Part shown: one piece after another, positions 1 through 9,059 of the stretch
Position numbering within the stretch: the stretch's first letter is position 1
Layout: each line of letters starts with the position of its first letter
NCBI GenBank assembly: GCA_903930765.1
Contig: CAIYZV010000337.1
Coordinates: 1-47,657, forward strand
Direction: 5' to 3'
DNA length: 47,657 bases
Origin: an uncultured Pirellula sp.
GTDB taxonomy: Bacteria; Planctomycetota; Planctomycetia; Pirellulales; Pirellulaceae
Made by a program: the position numbers and the translations under genes
The notes under the pieces: model-generated
What the model was told of the DNA's origin: nothing
What the model saw: the letters and a program-made list of their open reading frames with translations, nothing else
Databases searched by the model: none

Positions 1-959
1 GCCACGTCCGACCTGGAGATCAACGCGATATCGCCGGGAATGCTGTATTTCAATTGCGCGGTGGCATTGGCCCAACGGAGTGCCCGTTCGATGTCTTGAT
101 CGTCCAGCCAAGCATCTAGAAAACCCGCCGAAAAAGCATCCCCGCCACCGAGGCGACCGATAGGTTCCACGGGGGTCGTGCCCACGAAGTGCGTTTCAAA
201 ACCCGAGAGTGCTGAAGTGCTATTGGCAGCGCCAGCCATCGCGCCTCGAGCACCTAGGGTTATTACCGTAAGCTTGCCATTCCGCAATCGGATCAACTCT
301 TCGAGAACCAAAGCATCTTCTGGTTCCTGAGGTAGCCCCAGCCACGCAACCGCATCCCGTTTGGCGATGAATACCAAATCCGAATCGGTCATCCAGGACT
401 CACAAGCCTGTTTGGCTTGCTCCATCGACCAAAGTTTGGCTCGATAATTGAAATCGAAGCTGACGGCTGCCCCCGAGGCGACTGCCGTCGATCGAGCCGT
501 GCCCAAGACTTCCCGGACGGAATCCGAGAGCGCCAAGGAAATACCAGTCGTGTGAAAGACGCGCGTGCTCTTCAACGGTTCGAGAATGAGTTCGTCAGGT
601 GGAAAGTGGGCAAACGCAGATCCGGCCCGGTCATAGACCACTTCGCTGGCACGAGGGGGAGATCCCAACTCGTAGTAATACACCCCGACGCGATCGCGAT
701 CGGTCCAAATCACGTGCGAAGTATCCACACCGTGGCTGGCGAGCGTGCGGGTTATTTTTCGACCCAATGCATTCTCAGTCAATCGCGATAGCCAGCAAAC
801 CGATTTTCCTAATCGTGCCAAACCTGCCGCCGTATTCGATTCGCTGCCACCGACGTGCAATTCGTAGGTGTCCGACTGTTCCAACCGAAGAAACCCTGGC
901 GGGGAAAAGCGAATCATCGTTTCGCCGATCGCTACAACGTCGTACCGAGGATTCGTCAC
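1..959 (-). CDS. PfkB-family sugar kinase (2-keto-3-deoxygluconate kinase-like), 3' end outside the window
   Basis: Ribokinase/PfkB-fold kinase, probably phosphorylating a keto-sugar acid such as 2-keto-3-deoxygluconate in the cytoplasm. The reverse strand is open from a GTG at 959 to position 1 (319 codons) with no stop, so only the last residues are missing; family members are about 310-340 aa. The N-terminus reads VTNPRYDVVAIGETMIRF, the usual first strand. A Gly/Asn cluster GGSESNTAAGLARLG follows, and near the C-terminus lies GGGDAFSAGFL, the anion-hole and catalytic-Asp motif of PfkB kinases. The next ATG would cut off the first beta strand, so GTG is preferred. The start lies 2 nt after the stop of the OmpA-like gene, so the two are probably cotranscribed. 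The exact sugar cannot be told from sequence alone. Confidence 0.85.
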   Translation of the reverse strand, partial: MTNPRYDVVAIGETMIRFSPPGFLRLEQSDTYELHVGGSESNTAAGLARLGKSVCWLSRLTENALGRKITRTLASHGVDTSHVIWTDRDRVGVYYYELGSPPRASEVVYDRAGSAFAHFPPDELILEPLKSTRVFHTTGISLALSDSVREVLGTARSTAVASGAAVSFDFNYRAKLWSMEQAKQACESWMTDSDLVFIAKRDAVAWLGLPQEPEDALVLEELIRLRNGKLTVITLGARGAMAGAANSTSALSGFETHFVGTTPVEPIGRLGGGDAFSAGFLDAWLDDQDIERALRWANATAQLKYSIPGDIALISRSDV

Positions 960-961
960 GC

Positions 962-2035
962 TCAGTAGGTCTCCGTGTAGATGACAAACTCGATGCGCCG
1001 ATTGGATGCCCGACCTGCAGGAGTCTGGTTGTCCATCAGGGGATAGTTGGATCCATGGGCGAGGGTAAACAACTGAGCCTGAGGAATCTGATTCCGTTTC
1101 GTCAGATGCTCGAACACCGCATTGGTCTGAGCGGAAGCCAGTTGATGGCTGGTCGAGTAAGTACCACCGTACAAAGGCGCATTGTCGGTATGCCCTTCGA
1201 TCGCGATCCGTTGCTTGGGATAATCTGTCTTAATCACCTCAGCCACTCGGTCCAAGATCCCTGCGGCGCTGGTGGTCGGCTGGGCGCTTCCCGATTGGAA
1301 GAGTTGATCCGACGGGATCCTTAGACGCACGACTCCGTTCTTCACCTCAACTTCGTATCCGAGGCTCTTGAGACCATCGGGGGTTACCCCGCCACTGGTA
1401 TTTGCCGTCAAACGAGCACCGCTGCGTCGAGTGCTGTCGGTCGGGGGAGACTTGGATAGCGTAGACGGGGTCGCCGAAGACGTAGAGGGGCTCGCCAAAG
1501 ACGTGGATGGGCTCGCCAAAGACGTGGATGGGCTCGCCGAAGACGTAGAGGGGGGCGCCGTGCGTGAGGATGCGATTTTAGCTTGCTGCAGTTGTCCCGA
1601 CATATCGCTCAATTGACGCTGCATCAGGTCGGAGCGTTCCTTGTACAGCTGCATTTGCTGTTGCGATTGAGCGAGTTGCGTGTGGAGTTGGCGATTGTTT
1701 TCGTCGAGCAATTTTGCCCGGCGTTCCAGTTCGGCCATTTGTGCAGCATAAGCGTTCGGGCCGAGGGATGCAGATCCCGCCGCTGCGGCTCCAGGGGTGG
1801 ATCCAGCTGCGGTCGCTGCGGGAACGGTCGGAGACGCACCACTGCCGGCCCCTGCGCTTAGAAAGCCAGATGGCGAGGAGACCAAGTACGGCTGGCTGCG
1901 ATTGCAGCCGAAGGATGCAACAAGAAGCCCCATCAAACTAGACAAAAGCAATGCCCATCCGCAGGCGCGATGCGCCGTCGCGAAACGACCAAGTCGTCCG
2001 TGGGGATCAGGGTTTGAATTGCTTAGCACTTTCAT
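962..2035 (-). CDS. OmpA-family peptidoglycan-binding lipoprotein with coiled coil and Ser/Pro/Thr repeat linker
   Basis: Probable envelope lipoprotein that anchors to peptidoglycan. From the ATG at 2035 (the frame extends to a TTG at 2101, less likely) residues 26-43 are hydrophobic and end in LVASFGC, a loose lipobox with Cys44. Next come an Ala/Gly-rich stretch, a coiled coil of about 55 residues (beginning LERRAKLLDENNRQ), and a linker of five 7-residue Ala-Ser-Pro-Ser-Thr repeats. The C-terminal OmpA/MotB domain has the motifs IAIEGHTDNAP and ASNRRIEFVIY, with the Asp and Arg that bind diaminopimelate in the family. It is transcribed away from the flagellar cluster. The domain is shared with MotB, but no proton-channel transmembrane Asp is visible, so a stator role is not supported. 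Confidence 0.8.
   Translation of the reverse strand: MKVLSNSNPDPHGRLGRFATAHRACGWALLLSSLMGLLVASFGCNRSQPYLVSSPSGFLSAGAGSGASPTVPAATAAGSTPGAAAAGSASLGPNAYAAQMAELERRAKLLDENNRQLHTQLAQSQQQMQLYKERSDLMQRQLSDMSGQLQQAKIASSRTAPPSTSSASPSTSLASPSTSLASPSTSSATPSTLSKSPPTDSTRRSGARLTANTSGGVTPDGLKSLGYEVEVKNGVVRLRIPSDQLFQSGSAQPTTSAAGILDRVAEVIKTDYPKQRIAIEGHTDNAPLYGGTYSTSHQLASAQTNAVFEHLTKRNQIPQAQLFTLAHGSNYPLMDNQTPAGRASNRRIEFVIYTETY
1455..1559. repeat. In-frame 21-bp tandem repeat, five units, in the OmpA-like gene
   Basis: Five adjacent 21-bp units at 1455, 1476, 1497, 1518 and 1539, differing at a few bases, encode the 7-residue unit Ala-Ser/Thr-Pro-Ser-Thr-Ser/Leu-Ser/Leu on the minus strand. The unit is a multiple of three, so copy-number change would only alter linker length. 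Confidence 0.9.
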
Positions 2036-2210
2036 CGTGGATTCGACATAACAGTTCACCTTGTGCGAGGGCAAGAGCAACCGCTCTGATCGCGACGGCA
2101 AAGAATGTATCAGTTAGGTCCATCCCAACTCACCGAAGCGCGCCACAAGAGCCATTTGCCAGCATTCAAAGCCCGGTACGCAGCGATGGTTACGTGGGAG
2201 CGACGTCTAT

Positions 2211-2250
2211 GCTTCCTTCTTACATTCCAAGCTTCCTTCTTACATTCCAA
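2211..2250. repeat. 20-bp direct duplication upstream of fliG
   Basis: Two perfect copies of GCTTCCTTCTTACATTCCAA stand at 2211-2230 and 2231-2250, just upstream of fliG in the spacer that separates it from the divergent OmpA-like gene. A promoter is expected in this spacer, but I could not recognise a sigma-28 or sigma-54 consensus. Confidence 0.9.
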
Positions 2251-2345
2251 CCGTGGCTGCCGGAAACTCCTCTGGACGTGATCGTGCGATCGCGATTAAA
2301 AGCGATGGAGTTCAGTTTGCCCAAACCTCTTGCTTTCACACCGTC

Positions 2346-3704
2346 ATGGCCAGCGATTCGGATCAGAAAGTACGCCGCGTTGCCATTGTGCTTCAAAGCA
2401 TGGACGCAACTACGGCAAAGAAACTGCTATCGCAATTTCCTGACCAAGTCGCGAGGGATATCAAGCGGACATTAGCGACCTTGGGCCGCGTCGATCCGGC
2501 GGAACGAGCCGCAGCGATGGAAGAACTCCGCGGGTTCATGGGTGCCGTCTCCACTCCATCGAAATTAGGCGGGCAAGCATCATCTGGTTCGCGAGCTTCG
2601 TCACCAGCGGCGCAGTTGCTCGCCGCCTCCGAAGGAGCCCTCGACTCGCTCCAGATCTCGCGAGAGGCACTACGCCAAACCGCAGCCTCCCCGACCATAT
2701 CCGCACCGGGATCGGCAGCTACCGCACACGGGCATGGCTCACAACAACACCATGAATCAGGCGGCTCGCCCTCCGCCACCATGAACTCATCAGGATTGCA
2801 TCCGACCGAACCGTGGGACGATCTCGCTCCCTCATCGTTGGCAGAACTCTTAAAAAACGAGCGTGGGATCGTCATCGCGACGGTGATCAACCAACTCCCT
2901 GTTCCAGTTGCGACCGCGATGTTGCAACATCTTCCGGTCCAGACAGCGACCGAAGCCATGGCGCACCTACCCAACCTGCATCGCACAGACACCAAGATTC
3001 TCGACGAGATCCTCGAAGAGATGAAAACGAAGATGCGGAGCATGGAGCATTCCAAGCGGATGAGCCAATCCGGGATCGAGAAACTGAGGGCCATCGTCGC
3101 CAACGTGCCTGTCGACCAACAAGGCTTATGGACCACGGCATTGCACCAGCATGCACCGGATTTGGTCCGGACGTTGGGTCCATTGTCCCCCGCAGCGATC
3201 CCGATGACCGCCACAGGTACTACAGCCGCAACCGTTGGCGCGGAGACAACTAAAACTTCATCGCACCAAAACCAAACGCTCGGCACGGGTCATCCCGCCA
3301 ACATGAACGCCGAGTCTACCGACTTAACGTTTAGCGAAGGCATGCGAACCGCTCACGGAGACATCTTGCCGTTCCCTGGAAACAGTCGCCCTTTGCGATC
3401 GTTGGATGAACTTCTTCCACTCGCCGATGCCGATCTGGTCCGAGTTCTGCACGCCAACGACCCGGAGCAGGTGCTGTTGGCGCTCTCGAATGCCAGCAAG
3501 AAATTCCGATCGCGATTTGAGCGGCTCATTCCAGCCAAAGAACTCAAACGCTTTCGAGAACGATTGAATCAACTTCATGATGTTTCGCTGAGAGACATCG
3601 ACGATGCGAGCACCGATATTGTTGAGCGGGCGGACACCATGGTGACCACTCAAGCCATTCCAACATTCCGAAAGCCGAAGGGTTTTTTCCGCCGAGCCGC
3701 CTAA
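2346..3704 (+). CDS. fliG: Flagellar motor switch protein FliG, with two long low-complexity linkers
   Basis: Rotor protein of the flagellar C-ring that joins the MS ring to FliM and transmits torque. FliG_N is recognisable from VRRVAIVLQSMDATTAKKLL, FliG_M from IVIATVINQLPVPVATAMLQ to ILDEILEEM, and FliG_C from SLDELLPLADADLVRVL to the end. At about 452 aa it exceeds the usual 330-350 because Ser/Ala/Thr/His-rich linkers of about 80-100 and 80 residues separate the three domains. A GTG at 2253 would add 31 residues; the ATG at 2346 stands just before the conserved N domain and is preferred. It is first of the fliG-H-I-J cluster, which fixes the identity; fliF is not in the window. In the torque helix the two conserved Asp positions appear to be Glu405 and Arg406. 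Confidence 0.88.
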   Translation: MASDSDQKVRRVAIVLQSMDATTAKKLLSQFPDQVARDIKRTLATLGRVDPAERAAAMEELRGFMGAVSTPSKLGGQASSGSRASSPAAQLLAASEGALDSLQISREALRQTAASPTISAPGSAATAHGHGSQQHHESGGSPSATMNSSGLHPTEPWDDLAPSSLAELLKNERGIVIATVINQLPVPVATAMLQHLPVQTATEAMAHLPNLHRTDTKILDEILEEMKTKMRSMEHSKRMSQSGIEKLRAIVANVPVDQQGLWTTALHQHAPDLVRTLGPLSPAAIPMTATGTTAATVGAETTKTSSHQNQTLGTGHPANMNAESTDLTFSEGMRTAHGDILPFPGNSRPLRSLDELLPLADADLVRVLHANDPEQVLLALSNASKKFRSRFERLIPAKELKRFRERLNQLHDVSLRDIDDASTDIVERADTMVTTQAIPTFRKPKGFFRRAA

Positions 3705-3804
3705 CCTTTCGGCGAATGAGGTCATTCGCGAGAGATCGACGGGGCGAACCGTCCGTGCGGAAGAACATTCTGGACCTCATCCTCCTACAAAACCACCCGA
3801 CCGC

Positions 3805-4479
3805 ATGGCCACCGTCTTAAAATCCAATTCCTTGGCAACGGGTATCAATACCACACAAGCAGAGGTATTCAACTGGGAAGATGTCGCCGGTCGAGCCAAG
3901 GACTATTTAGAAACGATTCGAACACAAGCGAGGGCCATGCTCGATGCCTGCACCAAGGAGTGTGAACAGCTCCGCGAAAAGGCTCGCAAGGAGGGTATGA
4001 GCGCTGGGGAATCGCATGTGGAACGATTGGCGACGACCATCGCCAACCAGATCGCGACCGACAAAATCCAAAGCTCCGCTTCAGCGATCACGCAAATCTG
4101 CAACGAACTCGAATTGGCAACCACGCAATGGCTTCGCGAATGGCAACATGAAACCGTCGCGATCGCCATCGGCATCGCTGAGAAACTGATGATTCGGCAG
4201 ATGGAGAAAGATCCATCGATCTTGCTCAAATGGATCGAAGACTCGGTGCGGTTGCTCCATGGTCAAAAGAAAATCACACTTCGGCTGCACTCCGAAGACG
4301 CGATGATTCTCTCGAGCGCGTTACCCGATCTACTCGAACAGGTTTCTCCGGGTATTGAAATTCAAGTCATCGATGATGCGTCGGTCGGAAGATGTGGCGT
4401 GATTATCCAGACTGCCGATACGACGATCGATCGGACGATCAAGAGCCAGCTCAAGCGGTTGGAACAGGAGCTAGGCTAA
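3805..4479 (+). CDS. fliH: Flagellar assembly protein FliH
   Basis: Regulator and stator-like partner of the flagellar export ATPase FliI at the cytoplasmic export gate. The 224-aa product has a long N-terminal helical region with charged heptads (residues about 25-85) and a C-terminal globular part. Diagnostic stretches are VAIAIGIAEKLMIRQ, the helix expected before the FliI-contacting domain, and GIEIQVIDDASVGRCGVII, matching the FliH/HrpE/YscL ending in which a Gly-Gly-like turn precedes a beta strand. The length fits FliH (about 220-260). It lies 100 bp after fliG and 4 bp before fliI, so it should be cotranscribed and translated with fliI. Identification rests on both sequence and position. 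Confidence 0.87.
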   Translation: MATVLKSNSLATGINTTQAEVFNWEDVAGRAKDYLETIRTQARAMLDACTKECEQLREKARKEGMSAGESHVERLATTIANQIATDKIQSSASAITQICNELELATTQWLREWQHETVAIAIGIAEKLMIRQMEKDPSILLKWIEDSVRLLHGQKKITLRLHSEDAMILSSALPDLLEQVSPGIEIQVIDDASVGRCGVIIQTADTTIDRTIKSQLKRLEQELG

Positions 4480-4483
4480 GCTC

Positions 4484-5929
4484 ATGCGAGACCCTGTCAT
4501 CGATCGCCATCTCCAAAAGTTCCCGAGCATCCCTCAGAGTCGCGACTGGAGTTCGACCCTGCATCGGATTATCCCGTATGGAATCACTGGACGGGTGCGC
4601 AGCATTCGCGGCACCACCGTGGTCGTGGATGGCCTACCCGTCCCTGTCGGCGCGATTGTCAAAATACAGCGGCGCAGCCAATCGCCACTCGACGCCGAAG
4701 TGATCGGATTCGATGCGGGGCGTACGCTCTTAGCACCTCTCGATCCGTTGGAAGGGGTGAGTTCCGGCGATCAAGTCGAATTGTTTCAATCGTATCGATC
4801 GGTCCATATTTGCCCGGAACTCGTTGGCCGCGTGCTCGATGCGACCGGAACGCCGATGGATGATGGACCCGGCCTCCCCTTCGGCATGCGTGTCCCGTGC
4901 GATGCCCCGCCGGCAGCCGCGTTATCCCGACCGCCCATTGAAAAGATCCTACCGACACGAGTGCGGGCGATCGACACGATGTTGACTGTCGGTGAAGGCC
5001 AGCGATTGGGTATTTTTGCTGGTTCCGGCGTGGGAAAAAGCACGCTCCTTGGGATGCTGGCGCGAGGTACCGAGGCGGAACGCGTGGTTATTGCGTTGAT
5101 CGGTGAACGAGGTCGTGAAGTCCGCGAGTTTCTCGAACGGGACCTGGGGGAAGAAGGTCGCCAAAAATGCATCACCGTGGTCGCCACCAGCGATCAGCCA
5201 GCCCCTAAAAGAATATTGGCTGCAAAAACAGCCACCGCAATCGCGGAATCGCTGAGAGATCAAGGCAAATCCGTACTCCTGCTGATGGACTCGGTGACTC
5301 GGTTCGCCATGGCCCAACGAGAAATCGGTTTGGCCGCTGGCGAGGTCCCCACCACACGAGGCTATCCACCGAGTGTCTTCGCGATGCTCCCTCAACTGGT
5401 CGAGCGTTCGGGGGTCACTCAACGAGGCAGTATCACCGCGTTCTACACCGTTCTCGTCGAAGGGGACGACGCCAACGAACCGATCAGCGATGCCTTGAGA
5501 GGTTTGCTCGACGGGCACATTCACCTCTCTCGAAATATCGCTGCGCGCGGTCGCTATCCGGCGCTCGATATTTTACCGAGCCTAAGTCGACTTCAATCCC
5601 AATTGATCACTCCAGAGATGCGATATGCCGTCGAGACGGTCCGCAAATCGATGGCGATCTACCGCGACAACGAAGATTTGATCAACATCGGAGCGTACAC
5701 TCGCGGCAGCAATCCGCAAATCGACATGGCGATCCAAATGCGTCCTGTCATCGAAGCCTTCCTCGCGCAGCAGACCCGCGAATTGATCAGCTGGGATAAG
5801 AGCTTGAGCGACCTGCAGCAGATTGCATTGGCCCTCAATGCACCAGGAAATCCAGCCACGACCAATGCTGCGACTGCACCAGCAGCCAACAGCATGGCTT
5901 CTAACATGCCGATGAGAGCCGCCGGATGA
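4484..5929 (+). CDS. fliI: Flagellum-specific export ATPase FliI
   Basis: Hexameric ATPase of the flagellar type III export apparatus, unfolding and feeding substrates to the export gate in the cytoplasm. It is 481 aa, slightly longer than the usual 440-460 because of an Ala/Asn/Thr-rich tail. The Walker A motif FAGSGVGKSTLLGM is at about residues 178-191 and the Walker B region VLLLMDSVTRFAMAQRE at about 264-280, followed by the F1/T3SS-type GEVPTTRGYPPSVFAMLPQL block. The N-terminal beta-barrel domain (GITGRVRSIRGTTVVVDGLP) is intact. The ATG at 4484 has an AGGAG about 12 nt upstream. Its stop overlaps the fliJ start as ATGA, indicating translational coupling. Confidence 0.95.
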   Translation: MRDPVIDRHLQKFPSIPQSRDWSSTLHRIIPYGITGRVRSIRGTTVVVDGLPVPVGAIVKIQRRSQSPLDAEVIGFDAGRTLLAPLDPLEGVSSGDQVELFQSYRSVHICPELVGRVLDATGTPMDDGPGLPFGMRVPCDAPPAAALSRPPIEKILPTRVRAIDTMLTVGEGQRLGIFAGSGVGKSTLLGMLARGTEAERVVIALIGERGREVREFLERDLGEEGRQKCITVVATSDQPAPKRILAAKTATAIAESLRDQGKSVLLLMDSVTRFAMAQREIGLAAGEVPTTRGYPPSVFAMLPQLVERSGVTQRGSITAFYTVLVEGDDANEPISDALRGLLDGHIHLSRNIAARGRYPALDILPSLSRLQSQLITPEMRYAVETVRKSMAIYRDNEDLINIGAYTRGSNPQIDMAIQMRPVIEAFLAQQTRELISWDKSLSDLQQIALALNAPGNPATTNAATAPAANSMASNMPMRAAG

Positions 5930-6408
5930 GCCGAAAATTCCGACTCGCAACACTTCTAAAGATCCGAGAACGGGAACGGGATCAAGCCGGCCAAGCCGTT
6001 TCCGATGCCCTTATCGCGATCGCCAAAATGGATGAAGCGAAACGCGATATCGACCAACAAAATCGAGCCATGGACGAACTGCGAAAGCAGTCTAGCAACG
6101 GCAGAATCTCACTCGGCCAAATTCTCGATGCACAGCGTTATCAGTTGGTGCTCGCCGCGCAAGCCGCACACATTGCCCAAGACAGATCGCTGCTGGTCCA
6201 AGAGTTGGAACGCCGGCAAGCGAAACTCCTCAAATGCCAACAAGCAGTCAAGTCATTGGAGAAACTGCGGGATAATCGTTTCGCGGCTGAGGACGAATTG
6301 GCTCTCAAGAAGGAACAGGAACGTCTCGACGAATGGTCCAACACACGCGTGGCCTCCACAAGTGCCCAAACGACCGCAGAAGAATCGGTGGCTCGAGCCA
6401 GTTTGTAA
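5926..6408 (+). CDS. fliJ: Flagellar export protein FliJ
   Basis: Small coiled-coil chaperone-escort protein that sits in the FliI hexamer like the gamma subunit of F1-ATPase. The 160-aa product starts SRKFRLATLLKIRERERDQA, typical of FliJ, where residues near the N-terminus form the first helix. Almost the whole chain is predicted helical, with charged heptads and no Cys or transmembrane segment, as expected for a long antiparallel coiled coil. It overlaps fliI by 4 bp (ATGA). Length and position match FliJ (about 145-160 aa). FliJ is poorly conserved in sequence, so the call depends partly on its place directly after fliI. Confidence 0.88.
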   Translation: MSRKFRLATLLKIRERERDQAGQAVSDALIAIAKMDEAKRDIDQQNRAMDELRKQSSNGRISLGQILDAQRYQLVLAAQAAHIAQDRSLLVQELERRQAKLLKCQQAVKSLEKLRDNRFAAEDELALKKEQERLDEWSNTRVASTSAQTTAEESVARASL

Positions 6409-6582
6409 GCTATTCTTTTGTATGGACCTGTAAAGCGATCTGTACAGTGACCTGTACACAAAACCTAGCTTTTGCTAACCCCATCCAATGGGTGCATGCG
6501 ACCATCGTCTGAGTGTGCGCGAGGGTCCGAACATGCCAATGGCTGCTCATCTCCTTTTTTCACAGGACAATGTTATCAAGCA

Positions 6583-7251
6583 ATGATCAAGAAACTGTCA
6601 GGCTTGTTCCTTTGGTTTTGTGCGGCGACATGCTTTGCCCAACTGTGTATTCTCGGAATCGCCGCTGGTCGTGGAAACTTGAACTCCAAAACGATGGCGC
6701 GCGTTTTAGCAGCCCTCAACGGTGTGGATATTCAAGGCGAAAAGCTCAAAAACGTGCTTGTCAGCGCACGAGAAGCACCCACTCCTACGTACGACGACGT
6801 TCTTAAATCGAAAGTGAAAGCTAGCTTAGAGCTCGATTCGCGCCAGGAATCGCTCGACCGCTTCCAACGCCAGATAGCGGACAAGGAACGGCTGCTCAAA
6901 GAGGAAATCGCAAGGTTCGAAACCCGGCGGAACGAGTTCACCCTCGAACTGGACAGGTTGAAGAAGGGTGCCAGCAAGGACAGCATGAGCGAAACTAACA
7001 AAATCATGGAGAACCTCTCCCCAGAGCAAGCAAAATCGCAGCTGTTCCTGATGATGAAAAATAACGAGAAAGGCGAGGTTGTATCGATTATTCGGACAAT
7101 GCCGGCCGATAAACAAAAAAAGTTACTTGCTGAATTTAATACCGACGAAGACCAAGCACGACTGAACGAGATCCTTAAGGAACTCCGCAACAATGCTCCA
7201 CTCGACCGTTCGATTGAGAACGCTCGGGCGGACAGAAATGGGAGTCCATAG
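6583..7251 (+). CDS. MotE-like flagellar protein (one TM segment, coiled coil, MgtE-N-like domain)
   Basis: Probable MotE-type protein, a periplasmic chaperone or structural helper linked to the stator in other flagellated bacteria. From the ATG at 6583 (preceded by AGGACA; the frame opens earlier at a TTG) the N-terminus has one hydrophobic helix, GLFLWFCAATCFAQLCILGIA. Next is a charged coiled coil (residues about 75-130), then a helical segment MENLSPEQAKSQLFLMM and IIRTMPADKQKKLLAEF, matching the MgtE intracellular N domain that also appears in MotE and resembles FliG helices. It lies between fliJ and fliK, the usual MotE position. No motA/motB is present here. The function is inferred from domain order and context. 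Confidence 0.7.
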   Translation: MIKKLSGLFLWFCAATCFAQLCILGIAAGRGNLNSKTMARVLAALNGVDIQGEKLKNVLVSAREAPTPTYDDVLKSKVKASLELDSRQESLDRFQRQIADKERLLKEEIARFETRRNEFTLELDRLKKGASKDSMSETNKIMENLSPEQAKSQLFLMMKNNEKGEVVSIIRTMPADKQKKLLAEFNTDEDQARLNEILKELRNNAPLDRSIENARADRNGSP

Positions 7252-7300
7252 CGGATCAACGCCTTCGCGAAGGGGACTTGGGTTTTGGGGAGAATCAAGG

Positions 7301-8929
7301 ATGAAAACGGAACTCGATTCCAACCGACTCCAAACAACCGACTATCAAAAGCGATCGTCCCGATGGAACGATAGCATTCACGCAACGGCACAAAGCTTCG
7401 TCGATGAGCTTCTTAAGATGCCGGTGATGGAAGTCATCGCGTCCGAACCAGTCATCCAAGTAAAGCCAGAGAAAACAGAAGACAAGTCCGATCGGGACGA
7501 AGAGAAAGTCGACGACAAGAACGAAGAAAAGCCAACCGACTCGCTGTGCGCGTTGCCTATCCCCCAGCAGTTTCTCATCAAAGACGATACGGCATCGACC
7601 GACCAGCCTACAGATTCTCTGATCAACGAAGATACGATCACGGAGAATCCCGTCCAAGCCGTCGTTGCCGAGACGAAGAAAAATCCTGAGACCGAGTTGC
7701 AGGAGTCTCCGTTGAAGGCGGTGGAACCTGTTGCTGAACAAGCAACCACCGAGACGATAGAGACGGCAACTTCTCTCATCGAGCAAGCCACCGAAGACAC
7801 CTCGACCGTTGATGCTGAGAGCAGGAATCAAACCCTTGAGGAACTCTTTCCGAATCTACAGGTCCGGGACAAGGGGGATGGTCGAAAAGCTCGCAATTCG
7901 AAAGAGGTGAAGCCCGGGTCAGCTTCGGATACCGCAGTCTCCAATAACGCTATCTCAGCGGCAACTCAGGCCAATCAAGAGATCGCCTCCAAGGTCAAAT
8001 CCCATCGACATGAGGACGAAAAGAAAGAAATAGAGGTTAAGCCCACCGACGATGAACCAAAGCTAAATCGTCGTTCGGAACGCTTGGCAAGCCGCGCACG
8101 CAATGAGGACCGAAACGATGCGAACGACAATTCGGCGTCGCGATCCGAAAACAACCGTGATGTTCCCTCGGTATCCGAAAAGACAGCCGCAATAGCCGAT
8201 CGGGTGACTCCGGCAGAGTCATCCCCCGCGACCACATCATCAACCCCTCAAGCCGTTCCAACGCCTCCATCGTCCACCGCGACTCCTGTTCCAGTGGGAC
8301 CAGTCCCATCGAACGTCTCCGAGGTGGCGCGAGCGACGACCGCTACGGCAAACACCGCAGATCGCGGTGCGTCACTCGGGGGCATCTCATCCACAAGCAC
8401 CACCAGCAGTTCGACGTCTGGGTCGCGTGCCGAGTCGACGCGGGGTAGCGTTCCAACCTCGTTGTCCCGCTATCAAGAGACCAAGTTGGTCCAACGCGTG
8501 TTGCGAGGCATCGAACAACTGAGTAATGGCGGAGGCCAAGTCCGATTGCGTCTCCATCCGCAGGAACTGGGCACGCTGCAAATGACCCTTCGAATCGAAG
8601 GAAGTCAAATGTCCGCAAAACTCGAAGTCGAGAACAGTACCGCGAAAGAAGCGCTCCTGCAAAACCTACAAGGATTGAAGGATCGGCTGGCCGATCAAGG
8701 GATGCAGGTCGAACGATTTGAGGTCACTGTTTCTAGCCAATCCAACTCGTTCGGCGCCGATGCAGGTTTGGCCAATGGAAACCAAGACCGTCGATCTTGG
8801 GAGCAGCAAGCCACCAGCCGCTACGCGACTCAAAACAACAACACGATCTCCGGCGAACGGAACACTGCTTCCGCAGAACCATCCCGAACTTGGTCGCGAA
8901 CCAACGGGTCCCTGGATGTAAAGGTCTAG
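7301..8929 (+). CDS. fliK: Flagellar hook-length control protein FliK
   Basis: Molecular ruler secreted during hook assembly that switches export specificity at FlhB. The 542-aa product has the standard two-part architecture: a long, low-complexity N-terminal ruler rich in Glu, Ser, Thr, Lys and Pro (residues 1 to about 390) and a C-terminal Flg_hook domain with QVRLRLHPQELGTLQMTLRI and LQGLKDRLADQGMQVERFEV, the conserved Leu-x-P-x-x-L-G-x-L signature. A tail of about 60 Gln/Asn/Ser-rich residues follows. The ATG at 7301 has AAGG just upstream; the earlier ATG at 7193 would overlap the preceding gene by 59 bp and is less likely. Being last in the cluster and before a convergent gene, it probably ends the operon. 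Confidence 0.88.
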   Translation: MKTELDSNRLQTTDYQKRSSRWNDSIHATAQSFVDELLKMPVMEVIASEPVIQVKPEKTEDKSDRDEEKVDDKNEEKPTDSLCALPIPQQFLIKDDTASTDQPTDSLINEDTITENPVQAVVAETKKNPETELQESPLKAVEPVAEQATTETIETATSLIEQATEDTSTVDAESRNQTLEELFPNLQVRDKGDGRKARNSKEVKPGSASDTAVSNNAISAATQANQEIASKVKSHRHEDEKKEIEVKPTDDEPKLNRRSERLASRARNEDRNDANDNSASRSENNRDVPSVSEKTAAIADRVTPAESSPATTSSTPQAVPTPPSSTATPVPVGPVPSNVSEVARATTATANTADRGASLGGISSTSTTSSSTSGSRAESTRGSVPTSLSRYQETKLVQRVLRGIEQLSNGGGQVRLRLHPQELGTLQMTLRIEGSQMSAKLEVENSTAKEALLQNLQGLKDRLADQGMQVERFEVTVSSQSNSFGADAGLANGNQDRRSWEQQATSRYATQNNNTISGERNTASAEPSRTWSRTNGSLDVKV

Positions 8930-8970
8930 CCATCGCGCACGAAAAACCATCTCATCAACGCGCTATCCGC

Positions 8971-9046
8971 CAGCCATGTTAGCGGCATAGCGCCAGCCAT
9001 GTTAGCGGCATAGCGCCAGCCATGTTAGCGGCATCGCGCCAGCCAT
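8971..9046. repeat. 23-bp tandem array between convergent genes fliK and DUF1501
   Basis: Three 23-bp units (starts 8971, 8994, 9017) of CAGCCATGTTAGCGGCATAG plus CGC, and a partial fourth at 9040. Only one base differs (TAG versus TCG in the third). The array fills most of the 130-bp spacer between the ends of two converging genes. No other feature is visible in the spacer. Confidence 0.95.
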
Positions 9047-9059
9047 CCGGTGCTGCGCA

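Noticed and set aside
962-2035. OmpA-like lipoprotein as the MotB stator
   Set aside because: It has a lipobox Cys and no transmembrane helix with the proton-binding Asp; it only shares the OmpA C domain with MotB.
2393-3286. Minus-strand 297-aa open frame opposite fliG
   Set aside because: It is Cys/Ser/Ala-rich with no motif, while the plus strand carries clear FliG domains.
6409-6582. Short repeats of CTGTA in the spacer before the MotE-like gene as a regulatory site
   Set aside because: The copies are irregular (GACCTGTA, ATCTGTACA, GACCTGTACA) and match no known operator.
8971-9046. Tandem arrays as possible CRISPR
   Set aside because: Units follow each other with no unique spacers, and there are no cas genes.
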